This document shows positions 23,300-37,100 of a stretch of 64,000 nt of DNA, one piece after another. The translations under genes were made by a program, and so were the position numbers. The notes under the pieces were generated by a model. That model was not told the origin of the DNA. It saw only the letters and a list, made by a program, of their open reading frames with translations, and did not search any database. The number at the start of each line of letters is the position of its first letter. Positions within the stretch are counted from its first letter, which is position 1. The stretch is from Symsagittifera roscoffensis (taxonomy: Eukaryota > Xenacoelomorpha > Acoela > Convolutidae). The DNA is taken from assembly GCF_963678635.1 (NCBI RefSeq), contig NC_087063.1, positions 23,192,701 through 23,256,700 on the forward strand, written 5' to 3'.

Positions 23300-23720
23300 C
23301 AACTCCCTTTCCTGGCGCTGCGCACAAATAAGTTACAATGGCCGTGTGCGTACAAAAGGACTCCGTTGAGATAATGTCCCAGATCCAGGTGACATAAGTT
23401 CAGAAAAACACTTAAAGATCGAGCAGCAGTATCTGATGTATCACCGCGGCAGACTCTTTTCGCAGCCTTACGTGATGTGAACCGAGAAGCAGCTGTTCAT
23501 TTACCAAGTTATTCTGCTAATCAACAAGCTGTAAATAGATTTCGACGCGAAGAAAGACCAAAGATGGCAGAGCCAACTTTGCTGACTGGCTTTGAACCAC
23601 CACTAGCTCTACAGAAAACTCACGATATAGAGCAGTTCCTTCTTCGCGATTCTGATCCCTAAGATGAAAATAAGGTTATTGTGTTCGCCACGCTACCGGG
23701 GTTAAACCTACTAAGATTTC
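23300..23720 (+). pseudogene. FLYWCH/MULE transposase relic
   Basis: A FLYWCH-like string SWRC..SYNGRVRTKG (from 23310) is followed, in another frame, by LKDRAAVSDVSPRQTLFAAL (from about 23417) and the linker up to 'EPPLALQKTHDIEQFLLRDSDP', then a stop (23660) and in-frame DENKVIVFAT. This order (zinc finger, a Pro-rich linker of HxHxP type, then F-L-x-x-D followed by (I/V)xIFAT) is that of FLYWCH-MULE elements. At least one frameshift and one stop show it is dead. Confidence 0.7.
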
Positions 23721-24018
23721 TCAGAGAATTGGTTCTGTGTTGGGTTATAATATTAAGTTATAATCAGAAGTTTCTTTTGTTTTCCATTTTCTCATTTATT
23801 CCAAGTTCTTATTCCAATAAATTGTTTCCAAGTTTCTTGATTTTTCAAAATTGAGCAAGTCGATTGGAAACCGGCAAACTAATGTCTACATACAAGTTGT
23901 TGATTTTTCTTTTCCCCGCCCAACCCTCTAAGGTTGAACCCTTGTCTGTACCCTAGATAAACCTGTTATCATATTTACCCGAGTTACAACTTTTTTTTCG
24001 GAAAATGGGAAAGATTTT

Positions 24019-24080
24019 TGTGCCGCCGGGGATTCGATGCTTTGATCTAACGCCTTAACCGCTATACCATGAGGCCTTTG
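24019..24080 (-). repeat. tRNA-like relic
   Basis: On the minus strand it reads CATGGTATAGCGGTTAAGG (A box) and CATCGAATCCCCGG (B box) with a terminal stem-like end, but the segment is only about 60 nt and lacks an anticodon arm. A tRNA pseudogene or SINE head. Confidence 0.45.
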
Positions 24081-24490
24081 ATTTTGATCTGAATTATTGT
24101 TCGATTTTTGGCTCTTTGATCTTTAAACGCTCATGTTTGATTTTTCAAAGTGTAGATCAATTCTGTCGGCGGCAAAAGATCAAAGCCAAAAAATTCAAAT
24201 GGTTTTGGATTTTTTTTTGTATGGGATTGTGTTTTAGAACCTTTTTTTTTGATGTTTCGGACTATTTTGTATGGGGCTTTTTGTATATCAGCTATATCAG
24301 CTAGATTCTTTGCTGCCTTCTGTTTTTTGTTTGCTTTCGAGATGCGCTAATAATAGATTAAGCGTTACTTCAAAACCGAAAGCCCAGCTTTGGTTTTTAA
24401 TAGTGAAATATTTTTTCTCGGATTTATCAGTAGTTGTATCGAAGTTGCTTTGAGCGATTAGTTTTTTTTTGTATGCGAAAAGCAATATTG

Positions 24491-24521
24491 AGTTTTTTTT
24501 TCAGATTTGTTTTTGAGAATC
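24491..24521 (+). promoter_or_regulatory. Splice acceptor before the anillin start codon
   Basis: T8 tract and CAG at 24502-24504, then 17 nt of leader and ATG at 24522. The frame stays open back to the acceptor, so an upstream coding exon is possible. A 5'UTR intron or spliced-leader site is equally compatible. Confidence 0.55.
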
Positions 24522-25130
24522 ATGGAGATAGATGGCAAAGAAAATCTCGTCAAAGGTGCTCAGGTTTCTAAATCACCAGGCAAACCAACCGGACAGTTCA
24601 TAAAGTCTCCTGGACCCAAGGTAGCTAAACTTCTGGATATATTCGCCAGCGGAAGTCCTAGACCTCATGATTCGGATTCGGAACCAGAAAGTGCAGACAA
24701 GGAAGAGCTTAAGTATGATTTTGAAAAAGCGCAAGCTAAGCGTGTGAAGAAAATGCGAGCAGCCCAAGCAGCTAGACTGAATGAAAGCTACATGGAAGCA
24801 AGTATGGTTATAAGTAACCTTCTGAAATCAGAAGAGGGAGAAGACGACAGTTCAGATGTAGAATCAGCCAATGAGATCGAAGCTACATCAAGTTTGACGA
24901 ATCAGGTTGAGACTCCAAAGAACCGAGCGCAAGATGTGAAGAAGTCCTTGTTTTCGTCCTCGGCTGAAGTAGAACATCCAGGGTTTGATGTGCAGAAATT
25001 TTTGAAAAACTTGAACAATAAAACCACGAATGAGGAATCTGCGGCGAATTCGGGAAGTAGTAGAACTGACGTTATACAAAGAGAAGCAGCAAGTGGGCAA
25101 AATGAGGAAAGTCCAAGACCAACAGCAGCT
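24522..25130 (+). CDS. anln: Anillin exon 1 (203 codons, ends phase 0)
   Basis: Starts MEIDGKENLVKG. It contains KSPGPKVAKLLDIFASGS followed by an acidic Ser/Glu/Asp stretch and a basic helix (EKAQAKRVKKMRAAQAARLNE is helix-like). Donor GTAAGT at 25131. Reading past the donor for another 64 codons is intronic read-through. Confidence 0.85.
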
Positions 25131-28100
25131 GTAAGTTTTGTTTTCAAAGGTTTCCGCGCAAAATCCGTAGCCTTTATCTTCAGATCATGTGTGAGCATCA
25201 ATGAACGATGTGAAGATACCTGTTTAGGTCCCGAGTGTTTTTTCAGGAAAGTCTTCAGCATTCTTGTGCTCAAGTTTGTTTTGTTGTATCTTTTTGAGTT
25301 CTATTCAAATTCAGTCGCTTAAGGAAGGCTAATTACGACTTCTTAACAAAACAGCAAAATACGTGAATGGCTTTACGTTCAAAAATATTCTCAATGATTT
25401 TTAAATTCGAAAATGGATTTCTATGTTTAAGAGTAATGGACGTAGTGAAGTTTCTTATATAGGTCTTGCTAATTTTTTTGTTTTTTCAGCACTCTCCATA
25501 TAGGAACGTGGAAATGGCGCGAAAAAAGCGTGATTTCTAGTTTCGAAAGTGGAATTTAATTTTTAGATTTCCAGCGGAATAAAAACTTCACCTGTTGATC
25601 CATTTTTCTCTAGTTGGGTTAATTTTATCAAAAAAAAGCGCCAAGCATAAAATGTTCTGAAAATTCAAAGAGCTTAAAGGTCATCCATTTGCTTCTTTGA
25701 AATTCAAAAATTGAGATTTTTTCAACAAAGTCAGTGAGTTTTTTATGTTTACTTGCGTTCACTACTCTTTTCCAATCTTCGATTGGCAATGTTTTGGCAC
25801 ATATTGATAATAATTTTGAATACAGTTTATGTATCGTTAGCAGAGGCAAGTAGTGTTATATTACGAAATGCTTTCTTCTGACACAACTGGCAAGTAAAAT
25901 TTTTCATTTGGTGGCTTTACTGCTGCATAGAATTTGCGGTTAGATAGCATCTGCTTTTTTGGTGGCTAGTGTTTGACTAAGCAGCATTTTTAAGACTGAT
26001 TTTAACTTTTTGTTTCCTTTTTTGCTTTCTTTTTTTTTACCTTTGCAGCTTTTTGCCGTTTTCTCGCTTTTGCTTGCAAAGTAAAGCTTCGCCTCTGTGT
26101 CACTATTCAAGCCAGTACTGAGACGATTTTGCTCTAAAATTATGTTAGGACAAATTCGCGCAAATGCATATGTAAATAAGGGTTTCAAGTTCAAATACTA
26201 TGACTTAAGTGATTTTTAGTTTTTTCATTTTGAAAAAATCGTCTGGTTTTTTTTTTCAAAGTGGCCATGTTAACAAAAATGAGTAATTAATTTCAGATGC
26301 GAGAGCAAGTGTGCTTAACATCGGGATCTAGTTAATTTCCCATTAAACAACTTTTCTTCTAAATCTAAGAAATTCAGCTTGATTTATTATAAAACTTCAA
26401 GAACTTCCAGACTACTTGCCAGTTGGTTTGGTGGTAAAGCACTTGCCTTGGGAGCTTAAGATTCGGGGTTCAATGGTAGTTTTTTTTAATATGTTCAAAA
26501 ATTGCAACTGTTTACTTGGAGAACGAATTATCGGACTATCGTTTGTCTGCTTATTTTTGTCAGCTTACTCTCCTTAGAATGGTCTTTTTTCCGGTTTAAA
26601 CCAAATTTAATGTAATTAAAAGTCTGTTTATACTTGCGAGAGCAATTTTATTGTAAGCGGGAAATAAACTTCTCGTTCCCGTAAACAAATTTCTCTGAAA
26701 AATATCTGTAAAGAATATCCTGCTTGCTCTGCCCACTTGCTTTTTGTTACCCTTAACAGCTACTATGTTTGTTCCCACTTAGCTTAGAGGTAACGTGGCT
26801 GACTCTGCAACCTAAGGTCTGAGGTTCTAGTCCCGGCCGGAAATTGTTTTTTTTTTCAATATGTATCTAAATACCCGTGCGATAAGCAAGGGTAGTGCAA
26901 CCGATTGCCTGACTTCTTTTCCCCTAAATAACTTTGTTTACAGAGTGATACATTTGAAAGCAAGTTCAAAATGGCAAGTTTGCGAATATACATCTTAAGT
27001 GTTTTGCCTATATAGGGCAAGAGTTTGCTTTTAGATGGTAGATGCAAGATTTGTCTGTATGATTTTCACCTTTATAGGTATCAAATTGAGTTTTGTCTAG
27101 CCAAATTTGTTAACCAAATTTTATTTAAAAAGTTTTTGAATCTTTTTCTGATTTTGACAAGGTATGCTAGAAATTTTATAGTCGCCTCTCCGACCTTGGG
27201 AATTTTTTTCTAGAATATTTTTGAACGTTTTGTCGATTTTGTTCTCTTTTCATTAATGCTTTGTTGAGATATTTTCCTTAATACTTCTAGAGCGGCCTGC
27301 TGTTCTTAATATGCTTTTTTTGGTGATGGTAATTGCAGACAAGAGTTTTTTTTGCAATTTTCTTGGTATGATTTTCACTACGTTTTTACGTCAATTGATT
27401 TTTTTGCTTCAAGTGATTTCTAGTCTTTGTATTTTGAAGAACGATAAGTTCTCTAAGCAAGAGACTAGGTGTTAGAAGTCTTTAAGTGATATCAGTTCAA
27501 AAACAACCTTGAAATTTTTTATGCTACAATTTTGCTCGTAGATTTTTTATTTTATAATAACAAATTTTGTTTATTTTCGCTATTTGTTTCTAGGTAACTT
27601 AATATTTTCATCTCGTTTTGTATAGTATTTTTTTCATTTGCAATTCAAGTGTAAGCAAATTAATGTAATTGAATTTTTTCAGTTTTATCCCTACCAAAAC
27701 TTTCTGATGTCGAACAAAAAAATGAAATAGACGTCAGTTTTTATGCCAGCATTTTTGCTTTGGACAATTTTTTGTCTTAATTACTCGTTATGTCCGATAT
27801 TTGTTGTTGCTAATCAGTTCAAATTACATTTTCTACTTGGTTTTCACGTTTGGATTTTTCCCGGTTTCGTCTGCATCATTTATCCCGGTTTTGTCCGCAT
27901 ACAAACTTGTTAAATGCAGGCTGTTGTGTTCCACCTCAGATTTTCATTAAAATAAGTTTGAATTTAAGACAAACATACGAAAGTTTTGCGTATAGTTTTT
28001 TATGTGGTATTGTTTGTCTGCTCAAGTTTTGTCGGCTTAGTTGCCCAATCACGGATTTTACTTGCGCTGTAAGCAGTTTTCATCATAGTTGCAAGTTTTA

Positions 28101-31100
28101 TACCTTGTAGTTTCAGGGGGGACTCGGACTTTTTTTTTTACAAAATAGTAATTTTTTGGATCAACTGGTGTCTGTTCAAAAATTGTCGGCTTTATTTTCG
28201 CAGCTTTTTTATAGAAGGGAACAATAAATATTTTGTGTGTGAGGGTTGAAGCGTTTCAAAACAATTTTCTTTTCGACTGAATGCGCGTATTTTCCTCACC
28301 CAAGTATCATGGGCTTAATTTGGCGGCCGCTAAATTTTTCTGAAGTTTATTTGACATTCGTGATTACAATTCTTAATATTTTTTCCCGCAATTTGTGCTT
28401 CAATTTTTTTTCGACGTAATGATTTTATTAGCTAAGTTTTTTTTTTCATTTCGGTCTAAAAAACGTTCAAAAGCTTATTTTTCTTTTGTGCGATTCGATT
28501 CGCTAAGTGCGCAAACCAATTAACTGCCAAATCGTTGCAAGTTTTATTTCAGTTGATTTTTTTCTGAAAACCAATTCGATTAGTTTCCCATGAAAACAGA
28601 ATGAATTGTTTCTGCGGTAGGCAAATCTTGGATGTTTGGTGAACATAGGTAAAGCAGGGACACCTTTGAAGGGCCGGGTTACATAGTGGGACATCCCCGA
28701 AAACTAACTAGTTCATCTGCAGCAGTTGCGTAATTATGCCTTTATTCGGTTCTTCTTTGTGAGCAAAACTGGTGTTCGTGCTCAAAGTTGTCTCATACAC
28801 AAAATAAATGAAATTTATCTCTTATCTTTTTTCCTATCTTTATTATTTTGCCACTGTCAACCTGAGTGTTGCTTCAGTTTTCTGGAATTATTATCTCTGA
28901 AAACCAATGTTTATTTCTCGCATTGTTGCTATTAACCATTTTAAAACGCATTATTAAAATTCACTGGCGGCCGCATAACTTGTTGACCGCTAACAGGCTT
29001 TTGTCTTCTGACCCCTCGGTTGTTTAAATGATATACGCTAGTACAGAAATTTATTTAAACAGCCTGCTTTTTCAAAATGTTGTCTCTTGTTTTTTTTTCT
29101 GTCCAGATATAATTACCGGTCTTCTTGAGATAAACTGAACTTCCCTCTTCTGATCAGTCAATCCGGATTATCGATTTTAATATTGACAAATTTCTCTAAT
29201 TAGTAATTGCAAGTTGAATGCAAATATAGGAGATCAAAATCTTATAATTTGAAGTTCTAGTATCATAAAACTACTTCACTTCCTTTGCTGTCCTGCAAAA
29301 AAGCTTCTTAGTTTTTCACGGCTAATTTTTCAAAAGATTAAAAAGTGATAATGTTAGATTCGAAAGGTCGACATTATTGCATTAGAAGCGAGCTATGTTA
29401 AGGTGCGATTATTCGTAGTTTTATTGAGTTTTATTTTTTTTCTAGCTTGCGTATTTCCACCTGGTGTCAGCGGGCGATCGGATTGAAACACCATCTAAGA
29501 GACCTAAACTAGGATCAAGTGCGCGGATGCAGAACCTTCTGTCCAGTTTCGAAAATGTGGACGACCCCATTAGGCCAAAGAGTTGCACTCTGCAGAGAAA
29601 TAATGATAACGTCGCCACAGAGTCAAAAGACAGCCCAGCTAAACATTCTACAGAGAAACCGAATTTTCCCGAAGAAATTAAATTAGATATTCAAATGAAG
29701 ACAGAAAACAAGCCACAAAAAAGCAGCCATAAAGCCACAACGCCGAAAAAGTAAGATGTTCTCTTTTTTGGTTTGGTTATTTATCATCGCATCGTGGTAA
29801 GTGTTCTAGGCTCTACGCGATAGAAAAGACCAAATTTTGAGCTGCTCTGTTTACTGCAAATCTGTTTACATTTTGGTCATTGTTTTTGGATTTGGGAAAC
29901 GGCTCTACATTCACAAACATGATCATGTAAGCCATCGAATCAACTAAATCACGATTGAGATAGATAATCCAGTCATTTCAACGCCACTTCTTATGATTTT
30001 TTACTATATTGAAAATTATTGGAAATAGAGAATTTGTTGAAAGAGAAAGAGATAGTTTGATTCTTCATGATTCCGTAATTTTGGTTCATTTTGATTGTAT
30101 TGTTTTATAACCATGATAATGGTAGGGGGTGGGATAGACGTCAGGCATATTTTAAGTCTAATGGAACTCCGCCCTATAGCAGATGAAGCGATAATAAAAT
30201 GTAATTATAAAATGAGAAGGAACTGTCAAGATAGATTTGAAGTGATTATCTGGTCTCGTTACCTATCCTTCCTTTCAAATGGTTAATTAACTTACATGCC
30301 AATTCCATGACATTTGGTCAAAGTGAACAAAAGTTCCAAACAAAAAAATCGCAGGTGGGGTGAAACGGTATAATAGCCAGTTTTTGTAGTGATAATGTCT
30401 ATGCTGTGTTGGTCATTTTCATAAATATTGTATGTCGTCAATTACTTACTAAAAAATAAAGCTGTCAGTCAGTGACTTGTGTTCACACTGGGCAAAATTA
30501 AGTGAGATTAGTGTCATAGTACGACTAATCTTTTTTTCGAACTTAAGTGGCACATATTGGTGACACTTTTGGTGGCAATTTAACGACTTTTTTTGATGGC
30601 ATGTGCTTTGACATTCGATTAGTAATAAGTGAACACAGTTGATGCATTTTTATTTCATCAAATGAAGCTGCATTTCAGAAATTTCTAAGCGATCTATCTA
30701 TTATGTAATTGGCGTTTCATGTGACACATGTTTAAGAAGTGTCTATGTTCACGTTCACATGTTTAAGAGAACTCTATGTTTGCATGTTTAAACTTTTCAA
30801 CGAATTATTTTTTGCATGTTCAACGATAGTGTTTTTGCATGTTTGAGCTATATAGTATAGTAAAACGCTTAAAAAATTTCATTTGGCACATGTTTAAGAA
30901 ATCCCGATGCTGGTCTGGTAAAAGGCCAAAACATTGCAAGGGTTAAAAAAGTTGCTCTAGTCAGCGTTTCAAAATGTGTTGTTGCTCCAATGCTTTAACA
31001 CCTAAATTTTTTCCTTTATTCGCAACGTAAAACTATCAAAGTTTTTGTTTCACAATTTACTTAATTAATTTTGAGTTTCTCAACCCTATAGTGGGGTGCT

Positions 31101-34100
31101 ATCAGGGTACACTCAAGGACTGCAAATCTAGCATCCAAGTTTGACTGCTCAAATCCTTATGGTTTTCGAGATACAGCGTTCTTTATGAATTTTTAGATAA
31201 ACTTAGATAAAAAAAATTATTCGAGATTGAATTTTTCAATCCTGTAGTGGGGTGCTATCAGGGTCTTTTCAAGGGTTGCAAATCTAGCGTCCAAGGTTGA
31301 CAGCTCAAATCGTTTTGCTTTTTGAGATATGGAGTTTTTATGATTTTTTCGTTTTTTTTCAAAAAACAGATATAAAAAAGCTAACCGAACTTGATTTTCT
31401 TAACCCTATAGTGGGGTGATATCAGGGTTCATTCAAGGGTTGCAACTATGGCGACCAAGTATGACGGCTCAAATTCTTGGTTTTCAAGATAAGGGGTTCT
31501 TTATGAATTTTTCATTCAAAAAACAGATATAAAAAAAACTAACCAAACTTGCACTTCTCAATCTTGTAGTGATGTATTGTCAAGGTAAAATCTGCGGTTA
31601 AAAATTTGGTGTCAGAGTATGACTGCTCAAATCTTTTCGATTTTCGAGATATGGCGTTTTTTATGATTTTTCAATTTTTTTAAAAACTTTTATAAAAAAA
31701 TTAAAGTTATTAAAAAACTAACCGAACGTGAAGTTCTCAACCCTTTAGTGGGCAACTGTCAAGATTCACTCAGGGGTTGCAAATCTGGCGTCTAAATAAG
31801 ACTGATCAAATTCTTATGGTTTTCGAGATATGGCGTTTTTTATGATATTTTCATTTTTTTTCTCAAAAAATTTAGACAAAAAAAACTAACTGAACCTGAA
31901 TTTCTCAACCCTATAGTGTGGTCCTATCAGGCTTCGCTCAGGGTTTGCAAATCTAGCGTCCAAGTTTGGCAGCTCAAATTTTTTTGCTTTTCGAGATATA
32001 GAGTTTTCTATGATTTTTTCCTTTTTTTATTAATAATTTTTTTAAAGAACTTAATTATAAAAAATTAATCGAACTTGAATTTCTCAACCCTATAGTGGGG
32101 TGCTATCAGGGTATTTTCAAGTTTTGCAAATATGACGTTCAATCATGACGGCTCAAATCTTTTTGGTTTTCGATATATGGCGTTCTTTATGAATTTTTCT
32201 TTTTTTATCTAAAAACTTAAATATAAAAAAATTTGCAATTCTCAACCCTGCAGTGATGCAATGTCAAGGTGCATTCAGCAGTTAAATATCTGGTGTCCAA
32301 GTATGACTGCTCAAATCTTTTCCTTTTTCGAGATATGGCTTTTTTAATGATTTTTCAATTTTTTTTTTCAAAAAACTTAGATATTAAAAAAACCAACCGA
32401 ACTTGAATTTCTCAAGCCTTTAGTGGGTGCTATCAGGGTACACTCAGGGGCTGCAAATCTGGCCTTGAAGTGTGACTGCTCAAATCGTTTTGGTTTTCGA
32501 GTATGGCGTTTTTTATGATTTTTTGAATTTATTGTTTTTCAAAAAGCTTAGAAATAAAAAAAAGTTAATGTAACTTGAAATTCTCAAGCCTATGGTGGGG
32601 TGCAGTCAGGGTACACTCAGGGTTTGAAGCTCTTCCCTCCAAATGTGACTGCTCAAATCCTTTTGGTCTCCGAGATGTGGCGTTCTCTAAATCTGCCCTC
32701 TAAATGTGACTGCTCAAATCCTTTTGGTCTCCGAGATGTGGCGTTCTCTAAATCTGCCCTCGTAATCTGCCCTCTAAATTTGAAGCGCCATGCGTGCGAG
32801 TCATGCGCTAGTTCAATATATCTGGAAATTTTTTGGAAATGCAGAATTTATACATATGGTGGCTTTATGCTTTCCAATTCTTTTCATGCAAAATTAGTAT
32901 GGCTACCTTCATTATTACATGCAAAATCTTATCTTATATTTTAAATGAAAGTCTTAATGCGCTATGGACGCAACGTTTTATTTTTTTCTGTCTAGTCGAG
33001 CACAACGTTTAAGAAGGGTTAGATCAGAATGCATTCTGCTCAGAACGCATTTAGGAATCCTTCAGAGCAACCATCCAGCCCAATGTTTAAGAGACATTTA
33101 GTCAAGAGCTCTCTAGAATTTTAATCACTCTCAAATCTGGTCAATTCCATAAGTCTTTTCGGAAAAAGTCCGAAACTTTTTATGCCAGATGAACTCGATT
33201 CAACTTCAAGGCTAGACATCAGTTGCCCATTTTTTGTCCAATTTTCGCGATTACAGGTTCATTTCAGTCTGAAATGAATCGATTAAAAACAGCTACTTTC
33301 ATGCTTAGAAAAAAAAACAATTTTTATCAAACTGATTCGAGCTATGAAATAACTTAACGTTCCTAAGTTTTTTTAAGCAATTTGAAAAACAGTTAACTGA
33401 CTAGCTGAAAGAAGAGCTCCCTTTGCTCACAGAACTGTTTGTATTCAATTGTTTTTCGTTAGTTTCGCTTTCGTGTTAATTTTTGAATCTTGCCTCTCCA
33501 CAATGCATATGTCATTTCTATAAAAAACAACGGCGGTAATTTTTTCTAGTTGTCTATTTGTGCCATTTTTGCATCGCATTAGCAGTTTATTAGCATATGT
33601 AGCATCTTCATAATACATCTTTTGCCCTGTTGGATAATTGGATAATGGAAATCATTTTCGCTCTTTGCCATTTGAGCTCCTCGTGTAACGTTTAACCTTA
33701 AAATGCATTCCCTTAAGTCATTTTTGTACTGTAATTTTTTGGGGTTCTGCAATATTTTGGAAAGGGTATAATGAGAAAGCGCCATTAATTTTTGCAGAGA
33801 TTTATTTAATATATCTGGTTCTTTGTACTATTTTTTTTTCTAAAAAGAGTCTTTACGAGAGAAGCGAGAACCCTAAAAAACCTATCTTTTCCGTTATAAG
33901 TTTGCGATGCGTTGTTATAGGCCACAAGTGTCCAGTTATGTCTCAAGCATGATCACACAACTGCAGAATAGTCATGGCAAAAAGCGTACAGACTCGGATT
34001 CCGATCAAGATTTCGAATCTGCTGAAGAATGTTATCAAAGCGAAGAGAAGAGTAAAAAGGATACTCCTCAGGGACAAGTGTCTGACGAAGCTAAAGAAAA

Positions 34101-37100
34101 TAAGGTTTCTAAACCTGATCTTAACTCTATAGAGTCAGTTACAACTGAATGTAAACAGAATTTGTTGAACAGTCATGCTGAAGATCGCGCAGAAAAGATA
34201 GTCAAGAAACCTGCAGATGCACGTGTTATAGTTGTGGTCAAGAATGAAGCTAAGAAAACAGCGATTACTGAGAATGAGAGTGAGTCGCGAGTTTTTTTGG
34301 CTAGAGAGCGAGATCTATGTATAGATCCAAGTATGAGCGAGTTACAGAAAATGCTTCTGCAGAAGTCGAGGGATCTGAAGCGACAGCCGGTTCCAAAAGA
34401 GCGAGCACCTGGACTAGAGTTGGGCAAAGTGGTCGGAGACTCTTCTACTGGTACAAATAGTAGGCAAACTGGTGAGTCGTCGTATGTTTTGCATTCATTC
34501 ATTTTGCTGACTGTATTGTCAATCTGAATTTACAGTATTTAGTGAGAAAATTTAACGTATAAAGCATATAACACTCTAGGATCGCACACGAGCCCTGAGG
34601 TTCATCGAGGCGCGAACTTGGAAAACGAAAAACACGATGATCAAGGTACTAACATTTATTACACAAGCAAAGGTTGTGTTATACTTCGAATTTTCTTTTT
34701 TTTCAACCTAAGTCGCAAATATTGTTGCGATGCAAATATTGTTGCGACAAAAAGTGTTCATTTTGAAATTGTTCTTTTTATCGATAATTACCTATTAAGT
34801 AGAGCCAATGCCAACTATTATATTACAAATAGCACTTTAGTTTCACGGTATCAAAGATCTGTAGCGTAGAGGTAGGGAAGGAGAGCCGCAACAAAACAAG
34901 AGGGTTCGAACCTGGGGAGGGTCAGATGTTTTTAATGAATTCTTTCGTATACTAGTTAAAAGGCGTCGGCTCTATAAATTGAGGCATTTTAGACGGTAAT
35001 TTTTTTGTTTTTTTTTTTCAAATTGACTGGTACTGCTAATGCGTCTTAATTTGCTTCCGTCACTTAGCATTTATGTAGACGTAGACCTATAATTGGCGTG
35101 CGTCATATAAGAAATTTTGTAGACACAAAGTTGCTCACTCAGTTTTTCCCAGTAGCGTTATTGGTCATATTTTTGCTTGTGCATGAGAAGTTCAACTTCG
35201 CCTCTGTGTGGAAAAATGATTCCATCTTAATCCGAATTATCTATAAGGTGCCAGTTCTTAGTTTGTATCTGTACTTATTAGTTTCGTTTATCTTCAATTG
35301 TTTCAAATTGTCTAGTAGAAGTTTGTTTGAGCATAAATTCTTGTAAAATTTTTTATCTTCTGGCTGATTGACCTGTGCAGCCGATTTGTTCTTACTAGTT
35401 GTAAATTATGAATTTTTGATTCACGAGACTTCGTGCATCTCCTTTGTTACAGAATTCATAGACAACTGATCAATAATTTTGACGCAATTGATCTCATAGT
35501 TTTTTTGAATTTTGAAATTATGGAAAGTTGGGATTCCGGTTTTTGAATGTAGTTTTTTTTCTGAATGTATAGAAAGTGTTTTATGTATTGTAGAATTAGG
35601 AGCGGTCCAAGTTTAGAGCCCTGTTGAACTTCGGATTTCATCTGTAGCATATTCGACTTTATTCATTTAAAGATACGTATTGAAAACGATTAGTTAAATA
35701 TGATTGTTTTAGACTGTAGCATTGGCCACGAAAGCCATAGTATTCTAGCTTTTCATCAGAATTGTATGATCAATGATGTCAAATAATTTTTTAGGAAATC
35801 CATAAAACAAGTCATTTCTTTGTTTTTCGAGTGTTTGCATGATCGAATAATTTCTGTAATGATAGCGTGGTTATATAATTGATTTTTCCTGAATACAATT
35901 GGTTGTGCTGCATGTCTTAAGTTTATTAACAGATTTCAAAAAACAACTATTGAAAAGCATCTTTTCGATAGTTTTTGCTTTATGATGAAAGCAGTTTTAT
36001 TGGTCTGAAGTTTTTTGGGTCCTCGTGAGAAAACCTGAAAAGGTAAAGCTTTGGATATTTTGCACACATCGGGAGTTTTTCCAGAGTCAAACATTTGATT
36101 AAACAAATCAGCTACTGGATTGTTTTTTTTTTAGCTCGGCACATAATTTATTCATCTTATTACTTATGCCATCATGGCCACTAGATGATTTGTGGTTAAG
36201 AAATTTAATATTTCTCAGTATTCGTTCATGATTCTTTAATTTCTATTGCAAAATTAGTGATGGCAAAATTCATTAAAAGCAGAGAAATGCAAATAGGCAT
36301 GTGTTTTTGTCATTTTGCTCTGATAAATCGGACAATTTGGGCTCTTGAATTTTTATACTGCAATAAATTTTTTTGATGGTTTTAAATATATCTTTTACTA
36401 GTCTCTCGCGTTCGTTGCAAAGGCTTTTGTTACAATTCATCCATGACTTTCTTTTTTTGATGTTAATTTTTTCCATGTGGCTTTTTTTTTTATCAAAAAC
36501 CTCGAGAATGGAGTTCATCATTGATTTAAAAGAGATTTTTTTTTGATTGGATAATGTACGATTTAATAGATATGAGAGCTTGCAATCAATGTTGTCGCAT
36601 TTAAAACAATCAAAAACTTTCGTTTAGTAATGTTTTCAGTTTTTTTTCTTAAATGACTCAATATCAAAGTCTTTTTTCATTGCATAGTGAGCACGTGATT
36701 TAAACTGAACTGTTGCCACTATCTCAAAAAGTTTATGAAAATTGTGATCAACGCTTGATGAGGTAATACTTGCAGGTATGGTTAGGATTGAGTTTGGAAC
36801 CGAGTCCAAAAGATGGCAAGATCTTTGAATAATCGATCGCTGATTTTGAATGCTGATCAGGAATATCAACCTTAATGTTCCCGCAGAAGAGGATGTTTTT
36901 TTCCTCGTTAGCAATAATCAATTAGAAGTGATGTAGGGCGGTACAAAATGCAGATTAAATGTTGATCTTTTTGTCGCTCAAATAAATAACCACGGTTGCA
37001 ATATCACCTTCGATTGTGTGTCTATCTACGTGGCTGCCTTCAATCACAAATGACGCACTGAGCCCGCCTTGTTTTCCTCGCCTGTTACCTGTAAAGATTT

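Larger units (their letters stand above)
25131..29445 (+). other. Anillin intron 1 (4.3 kb)
   Basis: Holds family E and D debris (25500-26220), two tRNA-like heads (26410-26480; 26778-26842) and a hairpin module (26872). Most of the rest (27.0-29.4 kb) is T-rich unique sequence with no gene. A decayed family D 'TTTGTCTGCTCAAGTTTTGTC' lies at 28011. Confidence 0.6.

Noticed and set aside
25131-25322. In-frame extension of anillin exon 1 to 25322
   Set aside because: The canonical GTAAGT at 25131 gives a phase-0 junction that matches exon 2, and residues after it become hydrophobic and unlike anillin.
26410-26480. Possible functional tRNA gene
   Set aside because: A and B boxes are present, but the acceptor stem ends do not pair and there is no clear anticodon arm. 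Scored as SINE-like head. The same applies to 8058, 24019, 34861, 56409, 60188 and 63128.
33907-33920. ATG at 33907 as a gene start
   Set aside because: It lies in the intron side of the TTATAG acceptor. The phase-2 junction with exon 2 shows the exon begins at 33921.
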